From the NCBI GenBank assembly GCA_965279595.1, contig CBDIIF010000010.1, forward strand, positions 16,861 through 80,860: 64,000 nucleotides of DNA. Direction: 5' to 3'. The DNA comes from CAIKLP01 sp965279595 (GTDB taxonomy: Bacteria > Bacteroidota > Bacteroidia > Sphingobacteriales > Sphingobacteriaceae). Of this stretch, positions 48,690 through 60,323 are shown one piece after another. Under the pieces are notes generated by a model. The model had not been told where the DNA came from. It made no database searches and worked only from the letters and a program-made list of their open reading frames with translations. Position 1 is the stretch's first letter, and the number at the start of each line of letters is the position of its first letter. Made by a program: the position numbers and the translations under genes.

Positions 48690-48788
48690 CACATCTATGT
48701 CGCATCTGTGCCGCATCTGTGCCGCATCTGTGCCGCATCTGTGCCGCATCTGTGCCGCATCTGTGCCGCATCTGATCCGCATCTGTTG
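48690..48788. repeat. GC-rich 11-bp minisatellite, eight copies
   Basis: TGCCGCATCTG repeats with CGCATCTG at 48701, 48712, 48723, 48734, 48745, 48756, 48767 and 48778, exactly 11 bp apart, plus a degenerate copy before. The core is about two thirds G+C inside strongly AT-rich DNA. Because 11 is not a multiple of 3, three units make a 33-bp coding period; this yields the TDAAQMRHRCG repeats of the 106-codon minus-strand frame at 48478-48798, which I regard as a by-product. Confidence 0.97.
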
Positions 48789-48799
48789 AAGTTCTCATT

Positions 48800-51700
48800 T
48801 AAGGTTGAGAATTTCAAGAGATTATTGTCCTATTAAAATACAGTCCATATTTGGAAAATACGGTTTATGGAGCATTATATGAATATGGGGAAACTTCAAA
48901 GTATTCATAAGATAAGGTGAATTATTATCGGTTAAGGTTGTTATAAATTGTTTCCTACCTCTAATGTTATTTACATTAAAATCGATGAAGAAACATCGAA
49001 TTGGAATTCATCTTTTTGAACAAATCCACTTTCTTAGGTTGAGCAATCCACTGATGAGTTAATTAACTTGAACCTACTAAATCGTGTTAATTGTAGACTT
49101 TTGGTAAAAATAAAAGTAGCTAAGTAATGTTTAAGTTTTCATTGTTCATAACTTTCAGAAAATTTAAAATAATGGAATTGGAGATCGATTGTCTTTCACA
49201 TATTCTATGGGGTTTTAAAGTAATGTATTTCAATTTGGTTGTAATCTGAATTAAACTTTGGATAGGCAGTGCAGTGTAGGCAGAGTGATGGAAGTAAATC
49301 TTGCTGAGTTTTCATAGAATGTGAGATTTGCGAGAGTGTGAGCTAAAATGTCTAAAACCAAGCCCTATTTTGCATATTTATATTCGTTAAACTTTTTTAT
49401 AATTATACAATTTCTACAAAGATTGTAATAATCGATTAGACACCCTAAAATAGCTTAATTATACTTTTTTGTTCTCTGAAAGGTGTAGAAATATTTTCTA
49501 TTTAATTGGCCCAAAAAAAACAACTTCTTGAGGTTGTTTATGAAATAAATAGATATCTCTTTTCTCTTGTCTAGCCATAGTATCATTTAATTTTTATCTC
49601 TTATCGGAATTATCTAAGGTATAAGCCAAGATATTAAGGGTTTGAATATTTCAAATTCTGGTTTTCTTATTGTATCAGTCTTGGTAGTGTGACACCTTTC
49701 TATCCCTTTGATTGAGATATAATATGGGAACTCATTAATTTATATTCAGTTAACCAAATACTTTTATAAATCATGCTGTAATCATACTATACTCCATTTA
49801 AAACTAAATTATTCATTTACTGACACTAAAAATCAAACATATCAATGTTGTACAAATATTATAAAGCAAGAATTCTTACTAATTCTAATGTCTATGATGC
49901 ATTGAAATAGATTTCCATAAAATTAGCACTAGGCTGGGCCTAAGGAATCTTTTAAAATTAAAGACTAGCATTGCCTGACTATCCGAATATGGAATAAATA
50001 AAGTATTTTCTTGTAATTTTTTTAATTCAATATTAGGTACCACTAAAAAAACAGTTCAAATAACTTTTAGGTATTTGTTCCTCTATGCATCTTCCTTTTT
50101 AATAGATTTGGCTTAACAAATGGTTCGTTTAAAGTATTTTATTATATATTTTTTACAATGCCTCCCAAACGTAAAGTATCATTTTATAATATTATTAATA
50201 TTAAACATTCAGAAAAATAATCTAACCAAATATTAATTCAAGTATAAACTTTAATTTAAAAGTGTAAATGGATCATAAAAACTAAAATGGTTTATATATA
50301 AGTTTAAAAATATAAAGAGTATTCTGAAAACAAATTTACATTAAAGTTTTAAGAGTAATATATATGATTGATAGAAATAAATATATATTAATTAATGAAA
50401 CATAAAATTTAACTTTAGACTATTTGCATTAACTATACTAATATTGCAAGAGTTCTATTAAATAGATCATAAGGCTATAAAATCGTTGTAATTATGATAT
50501 CCGTGTTTATGCTTTTGGCTTATGACAAATTTAATGAGAATATGGTTAATTAAATTGAGGATAGAAAAATGGCCTATAAGAGATTATTTTAAGCGCTAAC
50601 AGTAAAAACATCTTCTTCGAGTTTTTAAGTCTATTTATTCTTAAACTTAAATTTATAAAATCTTATATATCTTAATTTTTCATGCAATATAAGATTTATT
50701 GACTTGTTCTCTTTGTAGAGAAACTTTTAGGCCTAAAGATATTGGAATTGCTCCGAAATCCTAGTTTTAGAATGATATTCGATGTTATGCTTATTTTAAA
50801 GATTAACTTTACTTCTGGAGTGCATAATAATAATTTTCTTTCTAAATATATGCTTTCAACATTAATGCCGATTATCCACTAGCCTTAAAATTACTAGACT
50901 CATTAAGAGAATTAAGAGAAATCCGACTCTTTTTTATAAATTTGAGGAAAAATATAAGTTTACTATGGTACAAAACTTTAATAAGATAAAAATAACTATG
51001 TTGAATTTGCATTCCTTTCAAGCATTATTGGGCCCAAGTATTCATCGTTTTTAATTTGGGTTTTTTTAATTATTTTTTTTAATTTGTAATGTCTTAATAA
51101 ATTGCAGAATCCTTTAGTGAATAAATAATATTAAATAAAGATATCTTAAGATTTTGTTTTTAAAAAAACCCATATTAATAGCGCAATCATAAATAGGGAT
51201 GTCTTCGATTTTCAAATTATTTGATATAATGTGATTTAATTTATATGATAGCCAATTTTTAGAAATCCTATATCTTAAGAATTAAATTGAATTTATCAAC
51301 TTAACATGTAAATTGAAATATTGATGGAAATATGGGTTGAGAACATATATTATTGTTTTATCATTGATATTATAACTACTGATCAAATATATGTAATCTG
51401 TAATCGATTAATATATGACAACAAGGTTTATAGATTTTAAAAATGATCTTATATCTAACAGCAATTGATTGATGATAAAACAATCGCTGCTTAATAAATT
51501 TATAAAGATATTTTTGTAAAAAGAGTTTGATTTCTATTATAAATATACAACTTTTTAGTATGGTTCAAGAATAAGCAAGTTTATAATTATGAGAAAATAT
51601 TCACCTAATTGAAAATATTAATTTAGTATTGTGCAGCAATCTATAAATAGAAATAATTTACTCTATGTGTTAAAGATTAGATTTTTATTAAAGTTTTCAA

Positions 51701-53400
51701 GAGGAAGCACAAAATACCTAACTTACATCTTTAAACTCAGTTTATCAACTTTTTCATCTCGATAACAAGGCTAAATATGTTGTCCTCACATTGTAATAGC
51801 AGGATGATGAGAAAACTTTTTTTTTGGTCTGATATAATATAAAGATTCCACATTTGTTATTTATATCAGTAATTAATTGATTGTATAACCTGCTTTCCTT
51901 TTAGAACATTGGTAGCCCTGAGCTCCAAGGTTTCCAGACTTAATCCAATATATTAGCTATGGTATATGTTGTTAACAATCAAGCCCACTAAGCAGAAAAA
52001 GAATATAAAAATTTAAAATAAGTAAATTACTAAATAATTTTATTAAATCATCAATTGACATCTTTTTGTAGCATTAAGTAATTAATTCTTTTTTTTTTAA
52101 CGAAAATTTATATATATAAAGTGGTCTGATAATTTACAAACTTTTTGTCATAGTACATTTTAATGTGTGAATGCCTAAATCTCTGTGACTTTGAATAATA
52201 AATATAGAAATTTTACTGTGGATTAATTGAAATTTTTTAATTATTATAGTCCGAGGTATGGTAAAATCCTGAATTGGATTGCATAAAAAATTTATTATCA
52301 ATCTCATTATTAGTCAACAGCTAATTTATTAAAAACAAATAGATTTTATTATAAAATATATAATAATCTAATTTAAATTAGAATGTCATATCTACCAGTA
52401 TAATTATATCCTTTATATTCAAAAAGTTATATATTTACTGTTTTTTTAAAAAAAATTAAGATATTTAATATTTTTTAAATAGAACAAGACATGATTTTAA
52501 TTTTATTTTTTAAAATGATACCTTAATCATACATAGAAATACTTAATAGGGGATGATTTCCTTAATTGAGGAACTTTTTACAATGGTGTTAATGAATAAT
52601 TATATAATAATATATGAAAAAAAAAAAAAAAAAAAAAAATAGAGAGACAATAATTATCGAAGTAGATTATTATTTTATTTTTAGAAAATCCCAATTATAG
52701 GCAGAAATAATAGTAATGGATTTGATGCACTCAACTAATTCAAAATAATTTTAAATTAATTTCAAGGACACTGGCAAGTTAATTACTCGCTTAAAGCTAA
52801 TAAAAAAAAATATGTTGAATATTTTAAATTTGGTTCAAAAGATTTTTTAATAAATTATTTTTTTTAGAAATTTCATAAACTTTAGTTGAATTTTCCTATA
52901 TATTTCTAAAGTTTTATGTGAAATAAACTGGGACAGTATTTCATTTAATCATCAGCAATATAGCTTTGTCCTCTAAAGAACAAATAATAGCTACAGATTT
53001 AGAATTTTTATTCACTAAAATAACTACCTTTGAATTGAAATCCCTTATTTCTGAAGAAGAATTATATAGAAAAATTTAATGCATTAATTTGAACTGCCTC
53101 AAGCGTCCTTCTCAAATTGAGAAAGTACTTCTTAGGAATTCGTGAAATCGAACATGATTCGCAAATGATTCAAGTTTACATTATTTGAAAATTGCTAGGC
53201 TCTAATTCTCAATTTTATTAAAATTTCAACCTTGATTTAACAAATTAATAATAATGCACAGCTACATTTTATTATGAATAGAATTATCTCCACTTAATAG
53301 ATAGTTCAATTTTGAAGGGATTTAAATAACATAGATTAATTTGTGACAAGTATGATTCTAATTATAGATCGGCCTTCCAATTCATAATATAGATTATTTT
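48800..53400. other. AT-rich spacer, no gene supported
   Basis: No protein-like frame of note. The only clear structure is the A24 run at 52617. I see no RNA gene or clean array. Confidence 0.4.
52617..52640 (+). repeat. Poly-A run (24)
   Basis: Twenty-four A followed by TAGAGAGACA. No retroelement body or target-site duplication was recognised upstream, so a retrotransposed tail is not claimed. Confidence 0.97.
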
Positions 53401-53434
53401 GATTTTTAGTCTGTAGAGCCATTTAATAATAAAA

Positions 53435-53512
53435 GTACAATAAGGGTGAATAAGGGTAAAATAAGGGTACGATAAAGGTACAATAAGGGTACAATAAGGG
53501 TAAAAAAAGGCT
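53435..53512 (+). repeat. 11-bp minisatellite TAAGGGTACAA, about six copies
   Basis: TAAGGG (once TAAAGG) begins at 53441, 53451, 53462, 53473, 53484 and 53495, spacings 10, 11, 11, 11, 11. Five GGG runs lie on one strand with loops of 7-19 nt, so a weak G-quadruplex is conceivable. It is not a known telomere repeat. Confidence 0.93.
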
Positions 53513-53639
53513 ATATTTATTTTTTGCTTCTCCTTAGTGCCAATATTTATAAAATTTGTAAGTCTTATCAAAATTATTTATATTTCTATAAATACTTAAG
53601 TAAATTTTAACATATTGTAATTTTTTCCTCATTAATAAT

Positions 53640-54280
53640 GGGCTCCCCTTAAATATTTTAAGAGTAAAGCACTCTCGCTTTTAATAGTACCTTATTCCAA
53701 AACTTAATAATAACACTTAGTTTAAACTATTAAACCCCCACCTTAGCAAATTATAATCCAATCTTCTTTCTCTTCATCTATGCATTTAATCTTAGCCTCA
53801 TATTAATCACTAGAACAATATCATCCAAAATGCCAAGCTATTAGGACTTTGAAAAGTGTCGCATCAAACTATAATGAATCTTCTCTTTTCTTCGATCTAT
53901 CAAATAGTTTTCTCAACACAAAAATTAATGACTACTCTCAATGCACTCAAATTCCTCTCTGGCTAACACTAAAAATCACTTTTAAAAGTACCTAACAATC
54001 CCTATACTAACCAGAAGCATCTACCATACTCTACCATATCAGCAAAACCTTAACTTAACCTTTTAGTTAACTTAGGGATCTCAAACCTAGTGCAAACCAA
54101 TATTTTAAATAAAATAAAATAAAATATCACAGACAAATTCTCCAATTAATTATATCAATAGTATATATTCCCAATCAACTTGATAGCCTCCATTCTTCCT
54201 TAAATAAATTCATTAATTTCCCCATTCTTCTCATTTACTACCATCTGTTTATTCTATATATTCCTAAATTCTCTCATGAC
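53640..54280. other. Strong C-over-G strand-skewed segment
   Basis: The plus strand is visibly rich in C, T and A and poor in G for about 640 bp, with sharp edges at about 53640 and the A15 run at 54281. Such purine/pyrimidine asymmetry is common over transcribed or coding DNA; the purine-rich strand is minus, where a long frame is found. Confidence 0.6.
53815..54277 (-). CDS. Long minus-strand frame if all three stops are sense
   Basis: From ATG 54277 the frame reads MREFRNIQNKQMVVNEKNGE, INEFIQGRMEAIKLIGNIYY, then TGA, then LENLSVIFYFILFKILVCTR, LTKRLSQGFADMVEYGR and ERNLSALRVVINFCVEKT. No frame change is needed for about 150 codons, unlike other blocks, but TAA/TAG/TGA make up roughly one codon in twelve, which is no lower than chance. 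A possible membrane segment lies at residues 48-58. No family recognised. It coincides exactly with the skewed segment, its best support. Confidence 0.3.
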
Positions 54281-54513
54281 AAAAAAAAAAAAAAACCAAA
54301 TTCACCTCATCAATACTTGTTAAAGTATGGAATTTTGCTCATGATTTTTTTTTACTGATATTATATGTACGAGGGTTGTCTTGTGGTTAAAGAGGACTCT
54401 TAGATGTTTCTAAAGTTTTGGAATCAAAAAGAATGATGAAAGCACTTTTTCTGCAAGATTTACTCTGCACAGATTTCCTTGTCAAAAGGAGAGAAGCTAT
54501 TCTGAATCTGTGA
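54280..54513 (+). CDS. 77-codon plus-strand frame with a single TAA
   Basis: Frame 1 lies between TGA 54277 and TGA 54511-54513 with only one TAA at 54388. It reads FTSSILVKVWNFAHDFFLLI, then RGLLDVSKVLESKRMMKALF and LQDLLCTDFLVKRREAIL. It starts inside an A15 run. The sequence to about 54800 continues in the same frame with more TAA/TAG/TGA (VEKYLLNGFTFL). Hydrophobic first half, charged second half; no family recognised. Confidence 0.3.
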
Positions 54514-54864
54514 ATACCATTGTCCTTGAAACTAAGAAACTAGTCTCAAAAACAAGTTGAAAAATACTTACTCAATGGCTTTACATTCCTGTAATTTAGG
54601 GTAAAATATCAAGCTCACCGAAATGGATCTTAAAAAATTAGTGTATGTCTTGAGGTAATAAAACTCTATTCTTGAGAGAAAGAAAAAAAGCACAATATAA
54701 CTTTTCTTGATTGAGAATTGATAATTTTGCTATTTTGCTATTTTCCTTAAAGCTTTTAAGAAATACAATCAGTATCATATTGCTTGTGAAATTACTTTAC
54801 TTTGGAACAATACCTAATTTAAGCTTGAGGAGCTATTATACTTAAGTATATCATAATTATAAAT

Positions 54865-55085
54865 TGATATAACCTGGGCTTATCTTGGCACACTAATTAT
54901 AGCTTGGTAATAACCGGTATTTCATTGTTATTATATGGTTATACAATTGTATATCATTGTTATAAATTTGTAAACCTTAGGAAACTATAGTTATAACTAG
55001 GTAATAACTTCGTATACCAAAGTTATAACTAGGTAATACCTTAGCATATCATATTTATAACTATTTAATCCCTTGCTATACCACT
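54865..55085. repeat. Degenerate 31-32-bp tandem repeat, about seven units
   Basis: Units begin near 54865, 54896, 54927, 54959, 54990, 55022 and 55054. The consensus is close to GTTATAACTAGGTAATACCT followed by TGGTATACCATA. The units at 54990 and 55022 are nearly identical over their first half. The GGTATACC core is itself palindromic and recurs in the patches near 5.7 and 19 kb. Confidence 0.8.
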
Positions 55086-55089
55086 TAAT

Positions 55090-57005
55090 TATCAATAAAA
55101 GAGACATTAGATCACTAACAATGTAGCCCTCAATTTATTGATCTAAAGTAACATTGATTTCACTCTCTTGTTTACTGAAATAAAAGAAAGTATAAGCAAA
55201 TATATAATCAATTATTTAAAAAATATGGAGCTTCAATATAATTTTCATATTGTTATTTTGTATGGTTAATCAGTTTTTGGAGTTGACATGATACAGCCTA
55301 GCTATTTATAAAATTACCAATTCAATTAAATAATTTATTCTTTATCATTAAAAGATTGTTCTTATTACTTGTAACCTCACAACCCCTATGTTTTGATTAT
55401 AACTTAGTATTCCTTCCAATTAAGATTTATCGTATTATCATATTGCATAGAGAGATAATATTAACTTAATTTTTTATCCACCAAGTAGTTAATGTATCCA
55501 AAAAAATATCTTTCCATATCTCTCCACATATATAATTTAGGGACCATTGGATTATTCCTAAGATGTATTTGATTAACTCATATAATATATATAAGCTAGG
55601 TATCGTCACAATAATTCATGATGATAATATAAACTCCCAACATTGGTTAATTTCACTTCTTCCTTCTCGATGGTATGCAATAAAGTATAATAGTTGTGAA
55701 TGTGAAATTATAGCATTCAGTCCAAAAGTTATTTTTCAAAGAAATAGTTTTCGAGTGTGAGAGACCTGTAATACCCTTCTTCGGTCTATTTTTAATTAAA
55801 GAAAGGCTTTCAATGTTTATTCCTAAGTTGAGACAGAACTTATTAAACTTTTATTTTCTGATATTACCTATGGTTATAAACTTCTAGTAAACCCCAATTC
55901 ATAGTAATATCAAGCTCTGACTTTACATTAGTATGGATTAAAAGTATTTTATTTGGATAAGTAAATGTATAATGATACTAAATAATATGTGCAGTGATTT
56001 TAAATTCAAGATAAATTTATAGAAGAGAATATAAAGAGTCACAAAACAGAATAGTGTTTGGTCACTAGCAAAGTAGAAACTGAAAAGAAAATATTTCGGT
56101 AGTTAATAATTTAAATAATATAAATGTTACCACAAAATATCGATTCTTTTTGTTAATTGTTGGGTATTATTCTCAATTAAACCTTTACTATTTCACCCAA
56201 GAATTAGTGGTATGCTTGATGCAATACTACAAATGATTGTAATATAGCGGGATTTTTTAGTTTTTGCAAGACTTTATGACTTTTTGGCTAGTGTCTAGGA
56301 GAATAAAACTCAATGTGTCTACCATTATTTGGTTAGTTATACTCGGTGATGAAGAATAGTTAGCATTACCTCATTGCTGCCTTGTGTTTGTAAATTTGCT
56401 GTTGTGGAGATGTTTGCTTGATAAGAATTAATTTCACAGCCCAATAGATTGTGCTCAAATTTTTTAATTATTATCAGTCAACTGTCCTTAAACTGATATT
56501 TATATTGCTCTCATAACTCTCATGTTTGATAGGTTTTTAATTAAAAACTATCTAAAGTTGCTCAAAGAATGGAGTATTCCTCATTGATTTTTTATATATT
56601 TTGCAATATGAAGACATTCAATCACTTTACTGTGAAACGCAAAAGTTTAATTTGCAAATTCAATGGCTCCTATCCTATTTTTCAAGTATTTTCTAAAATT
56701 ATGTACATGTGATATATATTTTACATTAATTTTGAATTACCAGAGATTCCATGATTACTCCAAGCTAATTTAAAATAACAGCTAAGCATCATAAATCATA
56801 ACTATTTTCACAACCTTAAAGCTATGGACCATTTCAATGAAGTGTAAAATATTATAAAAATCAATTATTGCATTTACAATAATAAATTATAGCAATCTTT
56901 ATTGCTAATCTTGACTGGTATACTGTTGTGGTATAATTAATTGTATTAATTTATGTCCCTAATAAATTAGATTCATTACTCAGTAAAGTGCTTAATTTTA
57001 AACCG
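55090..57005. other. Spacer, no gene supported
   Basis: One 65-codon standard-code frame (55563-55760) without motifs. No repeat or RNA gene seen. Confidence 0.4.
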
Positions 57006-57010
57006 AGGCT

Positions 57011-57379
57011 ATGAGCAATCAAATATAATAAATTAATGCCTGTAAAGCTGAGAATATAGCAAATGACGCAATTGCAACAGTTAAAATAACGCTCACGATT
57101 TAAAACTTAAACTCACAAGCAGTTACAGATGCTCATCAAAACCTAATAAATTAAAGAATAGAAACCTAGTAATTTAAGAAAAATAAACTTAAAGTTCAAC
57201 TAAACAGAAATACAGACTAAAAGTTTGTTTCTTTAACTATTAGAAATAATAAAAATGAGAGTATATGTCTATAAAAACTCAACAGTTTCATTTTGCATAG
57301 TTGTTATAGTGTAAAGTGTAAATTTAAATTACAAATGTAGGATGTAGTACAAAATTAGCCTCTAATCAAAGTAATATGA
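57011..57379 (+). CDS. 122-codon ATG-to-TGA frame under a ciliate-like code
   Basis: ATG 57011 to TGA 57377-57379 with no other TGA; TAA/TAG occur about eleven times. It reads NACKAENIANDAIATVKITL, then NLNSQAVTDAHQNLI, and after several Gln, FKKNKLKVQLNRNTD and FVSLTIRNNKNESIC. The first half is Ala/Asn/Gln-rich with heptad-like spacing, as in coiled-coil or stalk proteins. Base composition is richer in G+C than the flanks over the first 100 bases. A TGA-free run this long is not rare by chance here, so the call rests on composition. No family recognised. Confidence 0.35.
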
Positions 57380-57384
57380 ATATA

Positions 57385-59560
57385 TGATTTTATTAGGAGT
57401 GTTTGTTTTCGTGCTAATAAAGCATTCCTTAAAACAATAATATAATGGTTACTTTATAGAGACTAATAATAAGCTTCGCCTCACCCTTATATGATAAATA
57501 TTCCTTAAATAACACAAATGATTATTTAATCTATTTTGTGTAGATCAGTGGCCCTATTATTTTTGAAAGAAACTTTTACCTGTACTAATAATTTGACTTT
57601 AATATACTTGTACTTTATCTGATATAGCTTTTAGAATTATCTTCTACAGAATGCTGTGTTAAACATACTAAAGTATTATGAATATCGTATTACAATTCTA
57701 AAGATATCATAATCCACAATAAATTATGTCTTTAGTATGTTAAATAATTCTATGATAGATACCGAATAGTTTCGATGCTTAATACCTGAGCAAATCCTCA
57801 GGAGACTATCTGTATATTCTTGCAGGGAAATTCAATCTTATGAAGGCGTACAGCTTCTAAAAAATAATGTTATAATAACGTTAGCCACCTCTGCATATTA
57901 ATACATTTAATAGTAATTATGATACCATTAGTTTATTAGGTTTCTGTAAGACTAAATCATATTAGGAACAATAAAGACGTGTATTAATTTTTAATTAGGA
58001 TCACTAACGATATTTATATGTAATCGATTTAAGAATTAAAATATTGTTTCCAAGTTGTTTAAGGTGAAGACCCGGGAATAAATAATATTATGGAATGTAC
58101 ACTACAGGTATTTTGCCTTAATATTAAAAAATTGAAATTAACACAGATGATCCTTACAAGACGCCTTTCCTTTAATGAGATAATATACTCTTTCAATAAA
58201 ACAATCCTTTATATCATATGTTCTTTCAATCCTGCAATTTAGGTATAATTGTAGGATAAGGGTTAAGAATATAGTAATTGGATACTTATTATTTAATCAT
58301 TTATAAATTAAGTACGTATGATTAATATGATTCGAGTAGTGCACCAATTTACTGCCATCCCTAGTAATTGCTACTACAGATAATTTTATTTTCAAATGTA
58401 TTTTAGAATAAAATTAACTTGGTTATATACTGCTGTATCAGATTGACTTTGCCTAGCTAGTAAATTCCTTTCCTATGGCAGTTGTATACATATCTAAAAC
58501 AAATCCTTAGGTGTAGTTACTTCAAAGGGAGATGAAACTTTAATGGTGGGAATAATAATTAAATATATGGGCTATATACTTATTCAATCACTGAATAGAT
58601 ATTGATAGTCATGCAAGTCTGTATATTTATACAGTGGCATCACAATAACCATAATTCGTATTTTAAGAACAGAAATATTATAAATAAGTATTTTACTACT
58701 TTACCTTTAGAAACAAGTTCTCCATTATTGTTCATCAAAGAAACCCGCTGCCACTGTTGATTTACATACTACTGCCGACCTACTCAGCATATGAGCAGAA
58801 AGGTAGCAATTATTCACCTTATATATAACCTGGATACAGCACTTAAAATAGTATTTTTAATTTTTAATTTTCAATTTCTCTATGTAAGATATATATTGAT
58901 ACTACTTTATAAATATCAGGTCTATTTTACCTTTTATCAAGCTCGATTCATATCATTTTTAGGATCCTGTAAATGACACATGCTAAAGCCTAGCAAATAT
59001 TTAGACTATTTTTAGAGCATCTAATGAGTAGGGTAGGTTCAATAATTCAATTTAGCAATAACTATATTATTAAGTTATTATTTACTTTAAATATATATAT
59101 AAACATTAATATTTTAGTTCAAAACATTTTTAAAACTAATGTACTTGCTATGTTAGGATTAAAACATAGGCTATCCTAAGCTGCTAAAGGTTAAAAATTT
59201 GACAAACTAGGAAATCGGCTCAAAGTATCACTACTTTCTTAAATAATACATCACCAACCCAATTTTTGGGAGTAAATGTCTTTGAACTATAAATTAAAGA
59301 ACTTAGTAAATCATCTATCAACACAAGAATCCTATCTTTATATTAATTTTATAAATATTATTTTAAACTTAGAGAACTAGAATCTAATATTTATAGAAGA
59401 GGCTTTATTTTATATATTTATCTAATAAGCCTATTGAAATTCCCAGTGAAATTATTGATGCAATCAATGCAGATCATCTAACTTAAAAATCTTTAGATAT
59501 TGGAACCAATTCTACAAGTATTAAGCATTAGGTATGTGGAGTAATAGTAAAACATACATA
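57385..59560. other. Spacer with one large imperfect hairpin
   Basis: Apart from the inverted repeat at 57662-57741 nothing is supported; the 61-codon frame at 58791-58976 is hydrophobic without motifs. Confidence 0.4.
57662..57741. repeat. Imperfect inverted repeat, 12-bp perfect ends
   Basis: AACATACTAAAG (57662-57673) pairs, apart from its outermost bases, exactly with CTTTAGTATGTT (57730-57741). Inside, ATTATGAATATC near 57675 pairs with GATATCATAAT near 57703 with one bulge. Together they form an extended cruciform-capable structure of about 80 bp. Confidence 0.65.
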
Positions 59561-59681
59561 TATGGCTATAATGTTAACTGCTCCACCATAAATTATAATT
59601 AAAGCCCTATTATTAGGTACCTCTGGTAAAGCTAAAAATTAATTAATGTCAATATTACTGATAATACATATAATAATATGA

Positions 59682-60060
59682 AATATCTTGAAAGGGCGCT
59701 ACTTATTTAAGGGTGGTAGTTCTTCTACTAACTACATGTTGCAAGTATAAGAGTTTCTTACATATAGTAGCACAAAGATAAACCTAAGTCACGGCTCTGA
59801 TTATTTTGTAGTAACAGTTGGTTATAGTGATGCAACTACTATTTTCGCTATAAACTTTGCTACCTTTGCTTATTGTGTCAATATCCATTGATGCCTTTAA
59901 TAACAATAATTTATTATACAGTGCTTAAAAAATTACTAGCTTTGTGGACGAATTATATATCATTTAGGGTGGTGAAAGTAATGATGTCCTTTATAACTTA
60001 ACATATAATTGTTCAAAAAAGTTTGTCTTCTAATAACTTTGTAAAATAGATATTACTGAA
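59682..60060 (+). pseudogene. Ser/Thr/Gly-rich surface-type protein remnant
   Basis: After TGA 59679, frame 3 reads RYLFKGGSSSTNYMLQVQEF, LTYSSTKINLSHGSDYFVVT and VGYSDATTIFAINFATFAYC, ending at TGA 59889, with a single TAA. From 59950 frame 1 continues in the same style: ELYIIQGGESNDVLYNLTYN and CSKKFVF. Alternating hydrophobic/polar residues suggest beta-rich extracellular modules, in keeping with the Cys-rich block at 37.6-39.7 kb. A frame change or spacer lies between the two parts. No named family. Confidence 0.35.
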
Positions 60061-60140
60061 TAGATGATAAATGTAATACCCACAAAAATACTTATTTGAA
60101 GCATGCTGATTACATAAATTTGATATAATGTATGTGGTAA

Positions 60141-60323
60141 TTGGACTCCTTAAATAACAAAAGTTACCATACTTTACAACTTATTGAAAATGCATTATAT
60201 TTAGGGAAAATCACAGACACAACCCAACAAGCAAGCCTCATACCACACAAAATACTTATGATTAATCATGGTAATAAAGTCATTGAAAGACTTTGCTTTA
60301 CATTTAAAATTTACGCTTCTTGA
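60141..60323 (+). CDS. Short frame after the surface-type remnant
   Basis: Sixty codons open in any code, TTG-type start, ending in TGA. It reads NNKSYHTLQLIENALYLGKI, then TDTTQQASLIPHKILMINHG and NKVIERLCFTFKIYAS. It lies just downstream of the remnant at 59682-60060 on the same strand and may be its continuation after an indel. No domain recognised. Confidence 0.25.
   Translation: MDSLNNKSYHTLQLIENALYLGKITDTTQQASLIPHKILMINHGNKVIERLCFTFKIYAS

Noticed and set aside
48478..48798. 106-codon minus-strand frame, the longest with standard stops
   Set aside because: Its repetitive part is the 11-bp minisatellite read in three phases; the flanks have no protein character.
52617..52640. Poly-A tail of a retrotransposed element
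   Set aside because: No element body, reverse transcriptase or flanking duplication was seen; long A runs are common in this composition.
53435..53512. Interstitial telomere repeat
   Set aside because: The 11-bp TAAGGGTACAA unit does not match a known telomere motif.
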